NCBI GenBank assembly: GCA_020831635.1
Contig: JAFIGC010000028.1
Coordinates: 1 to 46,882 of the forward strand
Reading direction: 5' to 3'
DNA: 46,882 nt
From: Verrucomicrobiota bacterium
GTDB taxonomy: Bacteria > Verrucomicrobiota > Kiritimatiellia > SS1-B-03-39 > UBA6053
The position numbers were made by a program, and so were the translations under genes. Below the pieces are notes generated by a model that did no database searches, had not been told where the DNA came from, and worked only from the letters and a program-made list of their open reading frames with translations. Below, in pieces: positions 6,769-14,405 of the stretch. Every line of letters starts with the position of its first letter. Position 1 is the stretch's first letter.

Positions 6769-9004
6769 GCACAATAAGGACGATAGGGAAGGGGCTAATA
6801 AACGAAGGTTGATTGAAGCTGACTTCCCGTTTGCAGAACTTTCACGGATAGCAGAAAGGGAGTCGTGGCGAAAAGAGGTCTACCGCCCTGTTTACTATAT
6901 ACACAAGTGGTGGGCACGTCGGCTGGGATCTGTCTTTCGCGGTGTTCTGCTTGGAGCTTGTCTTGATGAGGATGAGGACTTTTGGAGCAGATTTTATGGG
7001 CATAATGATCTGGACGAAACAGTAATTTTTGATCCCTTTATGGGCAGTGGAGTCACCATTGGCGAAGCTATTAAGCTTGGCTGCACAGCTTTGGGGCAAG
7101 ACATCAATCCCGTTGCCTACCTCGCATGCAAAGCCGCTTTCACGAAGTACAACTTGCCCGAAGTACTAGACACGTATCAAAACCTTGAGCGCACCGTTAG
7201 CTCCAAGATTTTAAGCTATTTCGAAACCCGTACAGACAATGACGAGCAGGCAACCGTACTGTATTATTTTTTAGTAAAAGTCGTCTCTTGCCCAGAGTGT
7301 AATAAGGAAATCGATCTGTTCAAATCTCGTATCTTTTCGAAAAACGCCATACCACGTAAAGATCCGAGCGCACGCTCGGTTTGTCCTGGTTGTAATGCGA
7401 TAAACATTACTCAATACGATGCGGATTCGGTCTTCTGTCCCGAGTGTTCCCGAACTTATAATCCACAAGAGGGCAATATCACCGGAGCAAAAGTTAAATG
7501 TGATGATTGCGGACATCAGTTTCGTCTTGTTGATCGTATGTCTTCACTATGCAGCCCGCTCGGCTATCGGCGGTACGCTAAGATGGTCCTTACTTCTGCT
7601 GGACAAAAGCGATATGCCTCCATGAATTCGTTTGATGACGAGACCGAAATTAGGATCAAAAAGGAATTTTCCGCTTTAAAAAATCCTTTCCCGGAAACGG
7701 AAATCACTTCCGGGCACAATACGAACCAGATTCTCAAACACAACTACCGCTTCTGGCATGAACTGTTCTCGGACAGACAGCTTCTATGTATCTATCATCT
7801 TCAAGAAGCCATCCGTAACATTAACAATCCAGATCACAGACTATTGTTCGCCTGCCTTTTCTCAGGAGTTCTTGAGTTCAATAATTTGTTTGCATCATTC
7901 AAAGGTGAGGGGACGGGTGCTGTGCGACACATGTTCTCACATCATGTTCTGAAACCGGAGATGATGCCCATCGAGGCCAACATGTGGGGAACGAGGAAGT
8001 CTTCGGGATCTTTTTCCACATTATTTCGCTCTCGTATCCTTAATGCGCTTGCCTACAAGGCTGATCCGACTGAGCTCCTGTTGAACTCTGGAATGAGTCA
8101 TAAAATCGGAGGAATCAACCGACCTCTTTCTGTCAAGGTTTCCAAAGATTTTGCTTTGCCCCGCTGCAGCGAAAATACAGCTTTCCTGCGGCAAGGGGAC
8201 TCAAGTTGCACAAACATACCCGATAACTGCGTTGATGTTGTCGTCACCGACCCGCCGTTCTTTGACAACGTTCATTATTCGGAACTCGCCGATTTTTTCT
8301 ATTACTGGATAAACCAGATAATTGGCCACTCCGATGCTGAGACAACGAGACAGGAGGCCGAGGTTCAAGACACCAATCCCCTGCACTTTACTAATAAACT
8401 GACGTCTGTCTTTGCCGAGTGCAATCGAGTACTCAAGAAGGCTGGAGTCCTTGTGTTCACTTATCATCATTCCAGGCATGAGGGCTGGACATCGGTGCAT
8501 CGAGCAATTAGGCATGCCGGGTTCGTCTGCACTCAAGCTTACCCGATCAAAGCAGAGATGTCCGTGTCAATGCCACTAAAACAGGCGAAATCCCCGATAC
8601 ACTTGGATCTGATACTGCTTTGCAAGAAGGATCACGAGGTCGACGAACAACATGCTATCCCTGCCAATATTCAGTCTGCAACCCTGCAAGCCCAAGATCA
8701 GGTTTCAGCACTGAAATCAAATGATATTGCCGTATCGCTCGGAGATGCCAAAGTCATTCTGATGGGACGCTTACTTTGTGAGGCACACCGGATGATGAGC
8801 TTGGAGGATGAAGAGAGGTTCCTGTCAGATATTGAAAAGAACATAGACTCGTATGTAGCTGATGTTATCGAAACTAAAGGAGAAGTCCTCTACAAGCAGA
8901 ATCCATCTGAACAACTCGTTCTTTTTGAAAAGATGGCGAACTATTTGGCTAACAATGCCATACACTCGAACAGGGATTCCGCTACACTTCATCCCCGCCG
9001 GTGA
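6761..9004 (+). CDS. DNA adenine/cytosine-N4 methyltransferase, DUF1156-like
   Basis: From the ATG at 6761 the product is 747 residues; a GTG at 6749 would add four. The N-terminal block IHKWWARRLGSVFRG resembles the HKWWARRP block of DUF1156-type methylases. Motif I FDPFMGSGVT lies near residues 90-100 and catalytic motif IV DPPF at 497-500, followed by a conserved Tyr-Ser-Glu-Leu. Between them are zinc-ribbon-like pairs (CPEC, CPGC, CPEC, CDDC). Such enzymes transfer a methyl group from SAM to exocyclic amino groups of DNA bases. It is coupled to the upstream nuclease gene and would protect host sites. The 3' end of the gene forms part of the attC at 8947-9019. Larger DUF1156 systems also carry helicase or DUF499 genes; none is present here. 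Confidence 0.82.
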   Translation: MTKHNKDDREGANKRRLIEADFPFAELSRIAERESWRKEVYRPVYYIHKWWARRLGSVFRGVLLGACLDEDEDFWSRFYGHNDLDETVIFDPFMGSGVTIGEAIKLGCTALGQDINPVAYLACKAAFTKYNLPEVLDTYQNLERTVSSKILSYFETRTDNDEQATVLYYFLVKVVSCPECNKEIDLFKSRIFSKNAIPRKDPSARSVCPGCNAINITQYDADSVFCPECSRTYNPQEGNITGAKVKCDDCGHQFRLVDRMSSLCSPLGYRRYAKMVLTSAGQKRYASMNSFDDETEIRIKKEFSALKNPFPETEITSGHNTNQILKHNYRFWHELFSDRQLLCIYHLQEAIRNINNPDHRLLFACLFSGVLEFNNLFASFKGEGTGAVRHMFSHHVLKPEMMPIEANMWGTRKSSGSFSTLFRSRILNALAYKADPTELLLNSGMSHKIGGINRPLSVKVSKDFALPRCSENTAFLRQGDSSCTNIPDNCVDVVVTDPPFFDNVHYSELADFFYYWINQIIGHSDAETTRQEAEVQDTNPLHFTNKLTSVFAECNRVLKKAGVLVFTYHHSRHEGWTSVHRAIRHAGFVCTQAYPIKAEMSVSMPLKQAKSPIHLDLILLCKKDHEVDEQHAIPANIQSATLQAQDQVSALKSNDIAVSLGDAKVILMGRLLCEAHRMMSLEDEERFLSDIEKNIDSYVADVIETKGEVLYKQNPSEQLVLFEKMANYLANNAIHSNRDSATLHPRR

Positions 9005-9019
9005 TGGCCAACGTTCGCT
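8947..9019 (+). other. integron attC site overlapping the methyltransferase 3' end
   Basis: R'' GGCTAAC (8947-8953) and R' GTTCGCT (9013-9019) flank L'' GCCAT (8957-8961) and L' ATGGC (9004-9008), with an inner GGGAT / ATCCC stem. R'' exactly complements the R' that begins this cassette at 5936. R' exactly complements AGCGAAC at 9625, in the next cassette. The methyltransferase stop codon (9002-9004) lies inside the site. Confidence 0.7.
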
Positions 9020-9024
9020 AAAAA

Positions 9025-9657
9025 ATGAAATCTATGTCTTGGTCTCACATTGATGAACAAATGCGCTCCTTCGCGCCATTTCTGCGAGACCAATTCGGCA
9101 TAACTCCACCACAGAGCAACCATCTTGCTTCCGAGATCGCTGCCGAAATTCGAATGCTCCCGAGGGAAACATTGGATTCCATCACGGAAGCAGATCCGAT
9201 CAGCGCGACAGCACGTTTGGAAGAGTTGAGAGGATTCCAAATGTTTATGGACATCGTTCAGGCGTTCGAGTCACACCCGTCGGTCACTCGAGCACAAGTG
9301 ATTAATCAGAACTACGTCTGTTTTGTCTACTTGGGTGACGCTTGCTTCAATGCACTACGGAAGGCTGCACCACCAGGTAGCGTGACGAGGAAGTGCTGCA
9401 AATTTCTGACCGACAATCCAGTTCGCGCATTCCGCAACTCTCTCGCCCACGCGAATTGGACTTACCGGGAAGACTTCAGTGGTTTGGTATTCTGGGCACG
9501 CAAGGGAGGCGATCCGAACGAATCCCTTACGAGATTCGAGGTCGGCCAGAACGACCTTAATTTCTGGCAGGCACTTTCAAGATGTGTCGCATATATCGCC
9601 TACACTCTTGTCACCGAAACAAACAGCGAACAAGGCGAGAGAGGCAATTCCGAGTAG
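9025..9657 (+). CDS. HEPN-like protein, cassette-borne
   Basis: A 210-residue, mostly helical protein starting only five bases after the attC end. The notable motif is FRNSLAHANW, with R137 and H142 giving the R-x4-H pattern (RNxxAH) typical of HEPN domains, many of which are RNases of toxin or abortive-infection systems. No second catalytic domain is visible. Being next to a restriction-modification cassette suggests a defence role, perhaps a backup that acts when restriction fails, but cassettes are independent units, so the link is inference. No antitoxin-like nucleotidyltransferase partner is adjacent. The R-x4-H reading is motif-based and needs a profile search. Confidence 0.5.
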   Translation: MKSMSWSHIDEQMRSFAPFLRDQFGITPPQSNHLASEIAAEIRMLPRETLDSITEADPISATARLEELRGFQMFMDIVQAFESHPSVTRAQVINQNYVCFVYLGDACFNALRKAAPPGSVTRKCCKFLTDNPVRAFRNSLAHANWTYREDFSGLVFWARKGGDPNESLTRFEVGQNDLNFWQALSRCVAYIAYTLVTETNSEQGERGNSE

Positions 9658-9660
9658 CGC
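9625..9660 (+). other. truncated attC-like end of the cassette array
   Basis: AGCGAAC (9625-9631), inside the end of the HEPN-like gene, is the exact complement of the R' box (9013-9019) at the start of this cassette, as an R'' box should be. GGCA / TGCC follows as a possible stem, but no GTTRRRY-like R' box appears in the next 100 bases. This suggests that the site lost its distal half. The rest of the gap to 10173 is repeat DNA. Confidence 0.4.
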
Positions 9661-9783
9661 TGCCGTGGGAAAAGTGTCAGGCCGCACCATGTAGCATTTT
9701 GAGGCTCTTGAATACCATTTCATCCTCCCCAACAAGAACCCCAGCCCGCCCGCAAGACTTGCCCCCTGAAGCTTCCAAATTGA

Positions 9784-9835
9784 GTTTCCGAGCGTCGGAA
9801 GACTTTTTCCAGCGACTTCCGAGCGTCGGAAAATC
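9784..9835. repeat. pair of TTCCGAGCGTCGGAA palindromes
   Basis: Two direct copies of the near-palindrome TTCCGAGCGTCGGAA lie about 40 bases apart. The same family (TTCCGACGTTCGGAA) forms an inverted pair at 28584-28634. This is a REP-like dispersed repeat; its function is not visible. Confidence 0.6.
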
Positions 9836-10110
9836 GTTCTTGCCGAATCTTGCCAATCTCCCGAAATGATTTCCGCCGGTTGTAACGCGGCAACAAATTC
9901 ATGGGCACAATTGGGCCAAACCCCGAGGATTTATGAGGCCGGGGGGAGTGGCATCCCGTTGGGGTGCGGGTTCGTGTGGGGATGCCAATCCCGGGGTTTC
10001 ACCCCGGTCTGACGAGTGGCATCCCGTTGGGATGCGACTTCCGGGAAGGGACCCATTCGATGAAAGACCCCAACGGAGTCCCACTCGTCAGCCCTCGGGC
10101 AAGGCCCTGA
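9828..10110. repeat. composite direct repeat, copy 1 (left of ATPase 1)
   Basis: The order of words is CTTGCCAATCTCCCG, GGTTGTAACGC-GCAACAA, ACAATTGGGCCAAA, GAGGATTTATGAG, then a 79-base palindromic unit at 10011-10089. That unit starts GACGAGTGGCATCCCGTTGG and ends in its complement, CCCCAACGG...CACTCGTC. The same words in the same order recur at 11393-11690, and most of the last part recurs at 13305-13515. Confidence 0.7.
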
Positions 10111-10135
10111 CGAGTATACACAATTTTATGCTTTT

Positions 10136-10173
10136 ACCTTGAAAATCGGGAATTCATTCCCTAATTTCAAGGT
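10136..10173. promoter_or_regulatory. 38-bp palindrome abutting the ATPase 1 start codon
   Basis: The arms ACCTTGAAAATCGGGAAT and ATTCCCTAATTTCAAGGT match at 16 of 18 positions around a two-base centre. The symmetry ends at the first base of the ATG. It may be an operator, a start-site hairpin that limits translation, or an insertion target. No factor can be named. Confidence 0.6.
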
Positions 10174-11352
10174 ATGATGATGAAACGTAAGCTTGAGTCC
10201 GAGTTACGCGACCGTCTTCGGACGAGTCCGGTGGTGGTGTTGCTGGGGTCACGCCAGGTGGGAAAAACGACCCTGGCTCGAGGATTGTCATTGGACAAAC
10301 CGACGCATTATCTGGATTTGGAACGTCCTTCGGATCTGGCAAAGATGGCGGACCCGGAACTGTATCTGTCCGGTCGGTCGGATTGCCTGGTGATTTTGGA
10401 TGAGATCCAACGGGTTCCCGATCTTTTTCCGGTGCTTCGCAGTCTGGTGGACGAACGGAGACGCAAAGGAGAGAAAGCGGGGCATTTTCTGTTGCTGGGG
10501 TCGGCCTCGCCGGAGCTATTGCAACAGAGTTCGGAAAGCCTGGCCGGCCGCATCAGCTATCTGGAATTGACCCCGTTGCAGGCAAACGAGCTGCCAATGG
10601 GGGAGGAGTCGCTGGAAACCCATTGGGAACGGGGCGGCTATCCGGACAGCTTTTTGGCTTCGGACGAAAGTGAGTCTCTGCGGTGGCGGGATGATTTCAT
10701 GACCAGCCATGTGGAGCGGTTTCTGCCGCAGTTGGGGATTGAAGCCACACCGTTGTTGTTGCGCAGGCTTTGTACCATGCTGGCTCATCAGCAGGGAGCC
10801 ACATTGAACCTGAGCCGACTGGGGAGTTCATTGGGCATTAGCGGCAAAACCGTCCGTCATTATCTCGATTTGTTGGAGGGCCTGTATTTGATGCGCATCC
10901 TGCCGCCCTGGAGTCGAAATGTGGCCAAGCGGCTGGTGAAATCGCCGAAACTCTACTGGCGGGACAGTGGGCTTTTGCATGCGCTGATCGGATTGCAGAC
11001 CTTGGAGGATGTGCTGGGTCATCCTGTCTGCGGCGCTTCATGGGAAGGGTATTGCATCGAGCAAATCGCGCTGGCCGCTCCCCGAAAAACGATATTCAGT
11101 CACTATCGCACCCATGCCGGGGCGGAGGTGGACTTGGTGATGGAGTATCCGAACGGCGATGTCGTGGCCGTGGAAATCAAACGGACCTTGTCTCCAAAGC
11201 TCACCCCAGGACTGATCGAAAGCATGACCACCCTGGGGGCGGATCGAGGTTTGATCGTGATTCCCAAGGGCGAGGCGTATCCCCTCTCGGAAACGGTGAA
11301 TGCCTGCGGGTTGTGGGATTTTTTGGAAGGAAGGTTGGAAGTTGCCCGTTGA
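10174..11352 (+). CDS. AAA ATPase with C-terminal DUF4143 (PD-(D/E)XK-like) domain
   Basis: The 392-residue protein has Walker A GSRQVGKTT (residues 25-33), Walker B LVILDEIQRVPDLF and the arginine-bearing sensor stretch GSASPELLQQSSESLAGR. A winged-helix segment sits near residues 195-245, and a C-terminal nuclease-like motif reads AEVDLVMEY...VAVEIK (ExK intact). These ATPases are common in genomes with many repeats and are not assigned a firm function; mobile-element or toxin-antitoxin-like behaviour has been proposed. It is flanked by direct repeats on both sides and has a palindrome ending at its start. It shares family with the gene at 11925 but little sequence identity. Confidence 0.82.
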   Translation: MMMKRKLESELRDRLRTSPVVVLLGSRQVGKTTLARGLSLDKPTHYLDLERPSDLAKMADPELYLSGRSDCLVILDEIQRVPDLFPVLRSLVDERRRKGEKAGHFLLLGSASPELLQQSSESLAGRISYLELTPLQANELPMGEESLETHWERGGYPDSFLASDESESLRWRDDFMTSHVERFLPQLGIEATPLLLRRLCTMLAHQQGATLNLSRLGSSLGISGKTVRHYLDLLEGLYLMRILPPWSRNVAKRLVKSPKLYWRDSGLLHALIGLQTLEDVLGHPVCGASWEGYCIEQIALAAPRKTIFSHYRTHAGAEVDLVMEYPNGDVVAVEIKRTLSPKLTPGLIESMTTLGADRGLIVIPKGEAYPLSETVNACGLWDFLEGRLEVAR

Positions 11353-11392
11353 AAGTTGCCGGTTGCCGGTTGAATGGGGGTGGGGTCATGTA

Positions 11393-11690
11393 TCGGAAAA
11401 TCGTTCATGTCGAACTTCGCCAATCTCCCGGAATGATTTCTTGGGTTCTGATCCACCGGTTGTAACGCTGCAACAAAAGCAAGGACGCAATTGGGCCAAA
11501 ACCTGAGGATTTATGAGTTCTGGAGGAGTGGCATCCCGTTGGGATGCGACATCCGGGAAGGAACCCAATTCGGTGAAAGACCCCAACGGGATCTCACTCG
11601 TCAGCCCGGCGGCAACGCCCCGGGAAACGTATCCTCCCCGTTTGCCGACCCCAATGGGGGCGCACCCCTCTTTGTCACGAGCTTTGTCTC
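11393..11690. repeat. composite direct repeat, copy 2 (between the ATPases)
   Basis: This is the second copy of the unit described at 9828-10110, including the palindromic part at 11525-11602. From about 11591 to 11677 it continues with words CAGCCCGGCGGCAACGCC and CGTATCCTCCCCGTTTGCCG that are nearly identical in copy 3 (13423-13510). The gap between the ATPases (11353-11924) holds only this, a low-complexity repeat and the palindrome before ATPase 2. Confidence 0.75.
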
Positions 11691-11749
11691 AAGCTTTGTC
11701 TGGAACTTTGTCCCCGAAGGCCAGCGCCTCCCGCATTTTTTGGGGCAGG

Positions 11750-11825
<76 letters not shown>

Positions 11826-11877
11826 CCTTTTCCCATAAGATTGCGCGGATTCACCGCAAAGATCTCAAGGATTCAGA

Positions 11878-11933
11878 TTATATTAGACTTTGCAGAAGTC
11901 TAAATATAAAGTATATTAGTCTTTATGAAAGAC
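11878..11933. promoter_or_regulatory. palindrome and 33-base-spaced direct repeat at the ATPase 2 start
   Basis: The arms TTATATTAGACTT (11878-11890) and AAGTCTAAATATAA (11896-11909) form a palindrome with one unpaired base. TATATTAG-CTTT recurs 33 bases on at 11912, and GTCTTT-ATG-AAAGAC (11919-11933) is symmetric around the start codon itself. The AT-rich palindrome differs in sequence from that of ATPase 1 but sits in the same place. Confidence 0.6.
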
Positions 11934-13244
11934 CAAATTAAGCAGATCGTGCAGGAGAAAATTCTCAGCGGGATGCAACGTCATTTGCCTGCATTTACCC
12001 GGAGGGATGTTCGGATCCCATTGATTTCCGGCAAGGCGATGACGGTGATCGGTATGCGGCGTGCCGGGAAAACCACTTTTTTACATCAGGTGCGCTCGGA
12101 TCGGATTCGGGAGGGTGCGGCTCCGGAATCTCTGGTGTATTTCAATTTTGAAGACGAGCGTTTGGCCGGGTTTCAGGCGGAGGACCTGCATCGAATTCTC
12201 AGCGTCCATCAGAGACTTTATGCTTTGCCGGAAGATGTCCGGAGCACGTTTTTTCTGGATGAGATTCAACTGGTGCCGGGTTGGGAATCTTTTACCCGCC
12301 GTTTGTTGGATGAAGACGGATGTGATCTCTTTTTATCGGGATCGTCCGCACTTCTCTTGAGCCGAGAGATTGCCAGTTCCATGCGGGGACGCGGCTGGGA
12401 AATCAACATCCAACCGTTTAGCTTTCGGGAGAGTCTGCGGCATAGGAATTTGGACATTCCCGGGACACCTCATCGGTTGACGGCACGGGAGCAGGCCTCC
12501 TTTGACCGATATTTCCGGGAGTATCTGGAGGCCGGCGGCTTTCCGGAAGCACAGGGTCTGGAGACGATTGACCGACGGCAACTTTTGCAGGGCTATGTGG
12601 ATTCCCTGCTGTTGCGGGATGTGATTGAACGGCATCGGGTGACTAACCCCACGGCTTTGCGCTGGATGACCCGGCGTTTGTTGGGAAATCCGGGGGGACT
12701 GTTTAGCGTGACCAAATTCGAGGCGGATCTAAAGTCGCAGGGCATCGCGGTTGGGCGGGAGAGTCTTTATCAATTTTTGGGTCACTTGGAGGACGCGTTT
12801 TTGTTAAATGCGATTCCAGTCGCCACCGACTCTGAAAAACGGCGTCAGGTGAATCCCCGGAAAATCTATCCGGCGGATCCTGCGATCGGCCCAGTATTTG
12901 ACCGAAGCGCCAAAGCGAACCTGGGGCACGCTCTGGAAGTTGCCGTTCAGAATGAACTTTCCCGTCAGGGCGCGGAAACCGCCTATGTGAAAACGCCGGA
13001 AGGATTCGAGGTGGACTTCCTCAGCCGAAATGCGGATGGAACGCAATGGTTGATCCAAGCCGCGGTTCATGTGGATGATGCGGAAACGCTGGGTCGTGAA
13101 TGTCGGGCGTTGATCGCGGCAAAACAATTTTTTGCCGCGGATCGGTTGCTTCTGCTTACAGGAGAATCCAGGATGCCAATGCCCGCCGTTCCGAAAGGCA
13201 TCGAGGTGATTCCGGCCTGGCAATGGATGCTGTCCCATCCGTGA
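11925..13244 (+). CDS. AAA ATPase with DUF4143 domain, second copy
   Basis: The 439-residue protein has Walker A GMRRAGKTT (residues 43-51), Walker B FFLDEIQLVPGWE (about 108-120) and the sensor GSSALLLSREIASSMRGR. The C-terminal DUF4143-type region follows. Its nuclease-like motif reads FEVDFLSRN...LIQAAV, so the ExK lysine seen in the 10174 gene is replaced and the nuclease is probably inactive. It has no partner gene in an operon. It lies between copies 2 and 3 of the composite repeat, which, with the neighbouring ATPase, suggests spread or rearrangement by recombination between repeats. Confidence 0.82.
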   Translation: MKDQIKQIVQEKILSGMQRHLPAFTRRDVRIPLISGKAMTVIGMRRAGKTTFLHQVRSDRIREGAAPESLVYFNFEDERLAGFQAEDLHRILSVHQRLYALPEDVRSTFFLDEIQLVPGWESFTRRLLDEDGCDLFLSGSSALLLSREIASSMRGRGWEINIQPFSFRESLRHRNLDIPGTPHRLTAREQASFDRYFREYLEAGGFPEAQGLETIDRRQLLQGYVDSLLLRDVIERHRVTNPTALRWMTRRLLGNPGGLFSVTKFEADLKSQGIAVGRESLYQFLGHLEDAFLLNAIPVATDSEKRRQVNPRKIYPADPAIGPVFDRSAKANLGHALEVAVQNELSRQGAETAYVKTPEGFEVDFLSRNADGTQWLIQAAVHVDDAETLGRECRALIAAKQFFAADRLLLLTGESRMPMPAVPKGIEVIPAWQWMLSHP

Positions 13245-13304
13245 AAGATTGGACCTGAATCCGTGAGAGGGGGCCGATCTTCCATTTCGCCATTTTAAAC
13301 CCAT

Positions 13305-13515
13305 CGTTCTTTTCGAATCTCGCCAATCTCCCGAGCCCGGGGGTTCACCCCGGTCTGACGAGTGGCATCCCGTTGGGATGCAAATTCCGGAATGGGACAC
13401 CATTCCCAATCGACCCCAACGGGGTCTCACCCGTCAGCCCGGCGGCAACGCCCCGGGAAACGTATCCTCCCCGTTTGCCGACCCCAACGGGGTCGCACCC
13501 CTCTTTGTCGGGAAA
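13305..13515. repeat. composite direct repeat, copy 3 (right of ATPase 2)
   Basis: Words TCGCCAATCTCCCG, CCGGGGGTTCACCCCGGTCT and the 79-base palindromic part (13357-13435) are followed by the same 85-base tail as in copy 2. The left half of the unit is shorter than in copies 1 and 2. The rest of the gap from 13245 to 13742 shows no gene. Confidence 0.7.
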
Positions 13516-13614
13516 AATCACCGGAAAATCTTCATTTTCATGCCCGGAATAGGCTGGGGCTATGGAAGAGCGGTTCGCGACTGCATTTTGATCAATCTTT
13601 CTTCTTTTTTCCGT

Positions 13615-13643
13615 TTGACGAAAGGCATGGTTCCAGTTTAAGA
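13615..13643 (+). promoter_or_regulatory. possible promoter of the respiratory operon
   Basis: TTGACG (13615-13620) is followed after 16 bases by TTTAAG (13637-13642). This would leave a leader of about 95 bases before actA. The match is modest and the call is tentative. Confidence 0.25.
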
Positions 13644-13742
13644 AGGACATTACTCTTGAAAAAGTGAAAAATTTAACGATTGAGGGCGGACATCCCGGAA
13701 TTTTCGGATAAGGACGCAGTCAACGCACAACCCCCAAACCAC

Positions 13743-14405
13743 ATGTCATCGCAACTTTTTACCACCACACACAACACCCTGGCCCGGCTGACTTTGCTTT
13801 TGATCGTCCTCGGCGGCGCCGGTTTTCTGGGTTTCATGGATATGATCCATCGTTCGCCGTATGTGCGATACACGAAGGTGCGGCGGGAGCAACCGGTTCC
13901 CTTCAGTCACAAGCACCATACCAACATGGGCATTGACTGTCGGTACTGCCATACCTCCGTGGAAGTGAGTGGATTTGCGAACATTCCCCCAACCCAGACC
14001 TGCATGAACTGCCACAGTGAAATCTACAAGGACGCGCCGATCCTGCAGCCGGTGCGGGACAGTTACGCGTCCGGCGAGTCCTTGGAATGGACCCGGGTGC
14101 ACGACCTGCCGGATTTTGTGTATTTCAACCATGCCATTCACGTCAACAAGGGCATTGGCTGCGCCACCTGCCACGGTCGGGTGGACCAAATGCCGTTGAC
14201 TTGGCGTGAAAAACCCCTGTTTATGAAGTGGTGTCTGGAATGTCACCGCGATCCGGCGCAGAACGTGCGCCCGAAAGATAAAATTTTCGATATGGCCTTT
14301 GATCCCGCCAGCCTTTCACGCGAAGCGCGTGAAGCCCTGGTGGAAGAATACGGGATCGACCATGCCAACCACCGTCTCACCAACTGCGCGATTTGCCACC
14401 GATGA
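13743..14405 (+). CDS. actA: alternative complex III subunit A, pentaheme cytochrome c
   Basis: The 220-residue protein has an N-terminal membrane anchor (about residues 13-33) and five CxxCH heme c sites, at C66-H70, C87-H91, C140-H144, C164-H168 and C215-H219. Five hemes is the hallmark of ActA, which carries electrons on the periplasmic side from ActB/quinol oxidation toward the oxidase. An upstream TTG at 13680 would add a non-conserved extension; the ATG at 13743 gives a normal signal anchor and is preferred. Its stop overlaps the actB ATG by four bases. It is first in the run act-sco-cox-ctaB. Confidence 0.92.
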   Translation: MSSQLFTTTHNTLARLTLLLIVLGGAGFLGFMDMIHRSPYVRYTKVRREQPVPFSHKHHTNMGIDCRYCHTSVEVSGFANIPPTQTCMNCHSEIYKDAPILQPVRDSYASGESLEWTRVHDLPDFVYFNHAIHVNKGIGCATCHGRVDQMPLTWREKPLFMKWCLECHRDPAQNVRPKDKIFDMAFDPASLSREAREALVEEYGIDHANHRLTNCAICHR

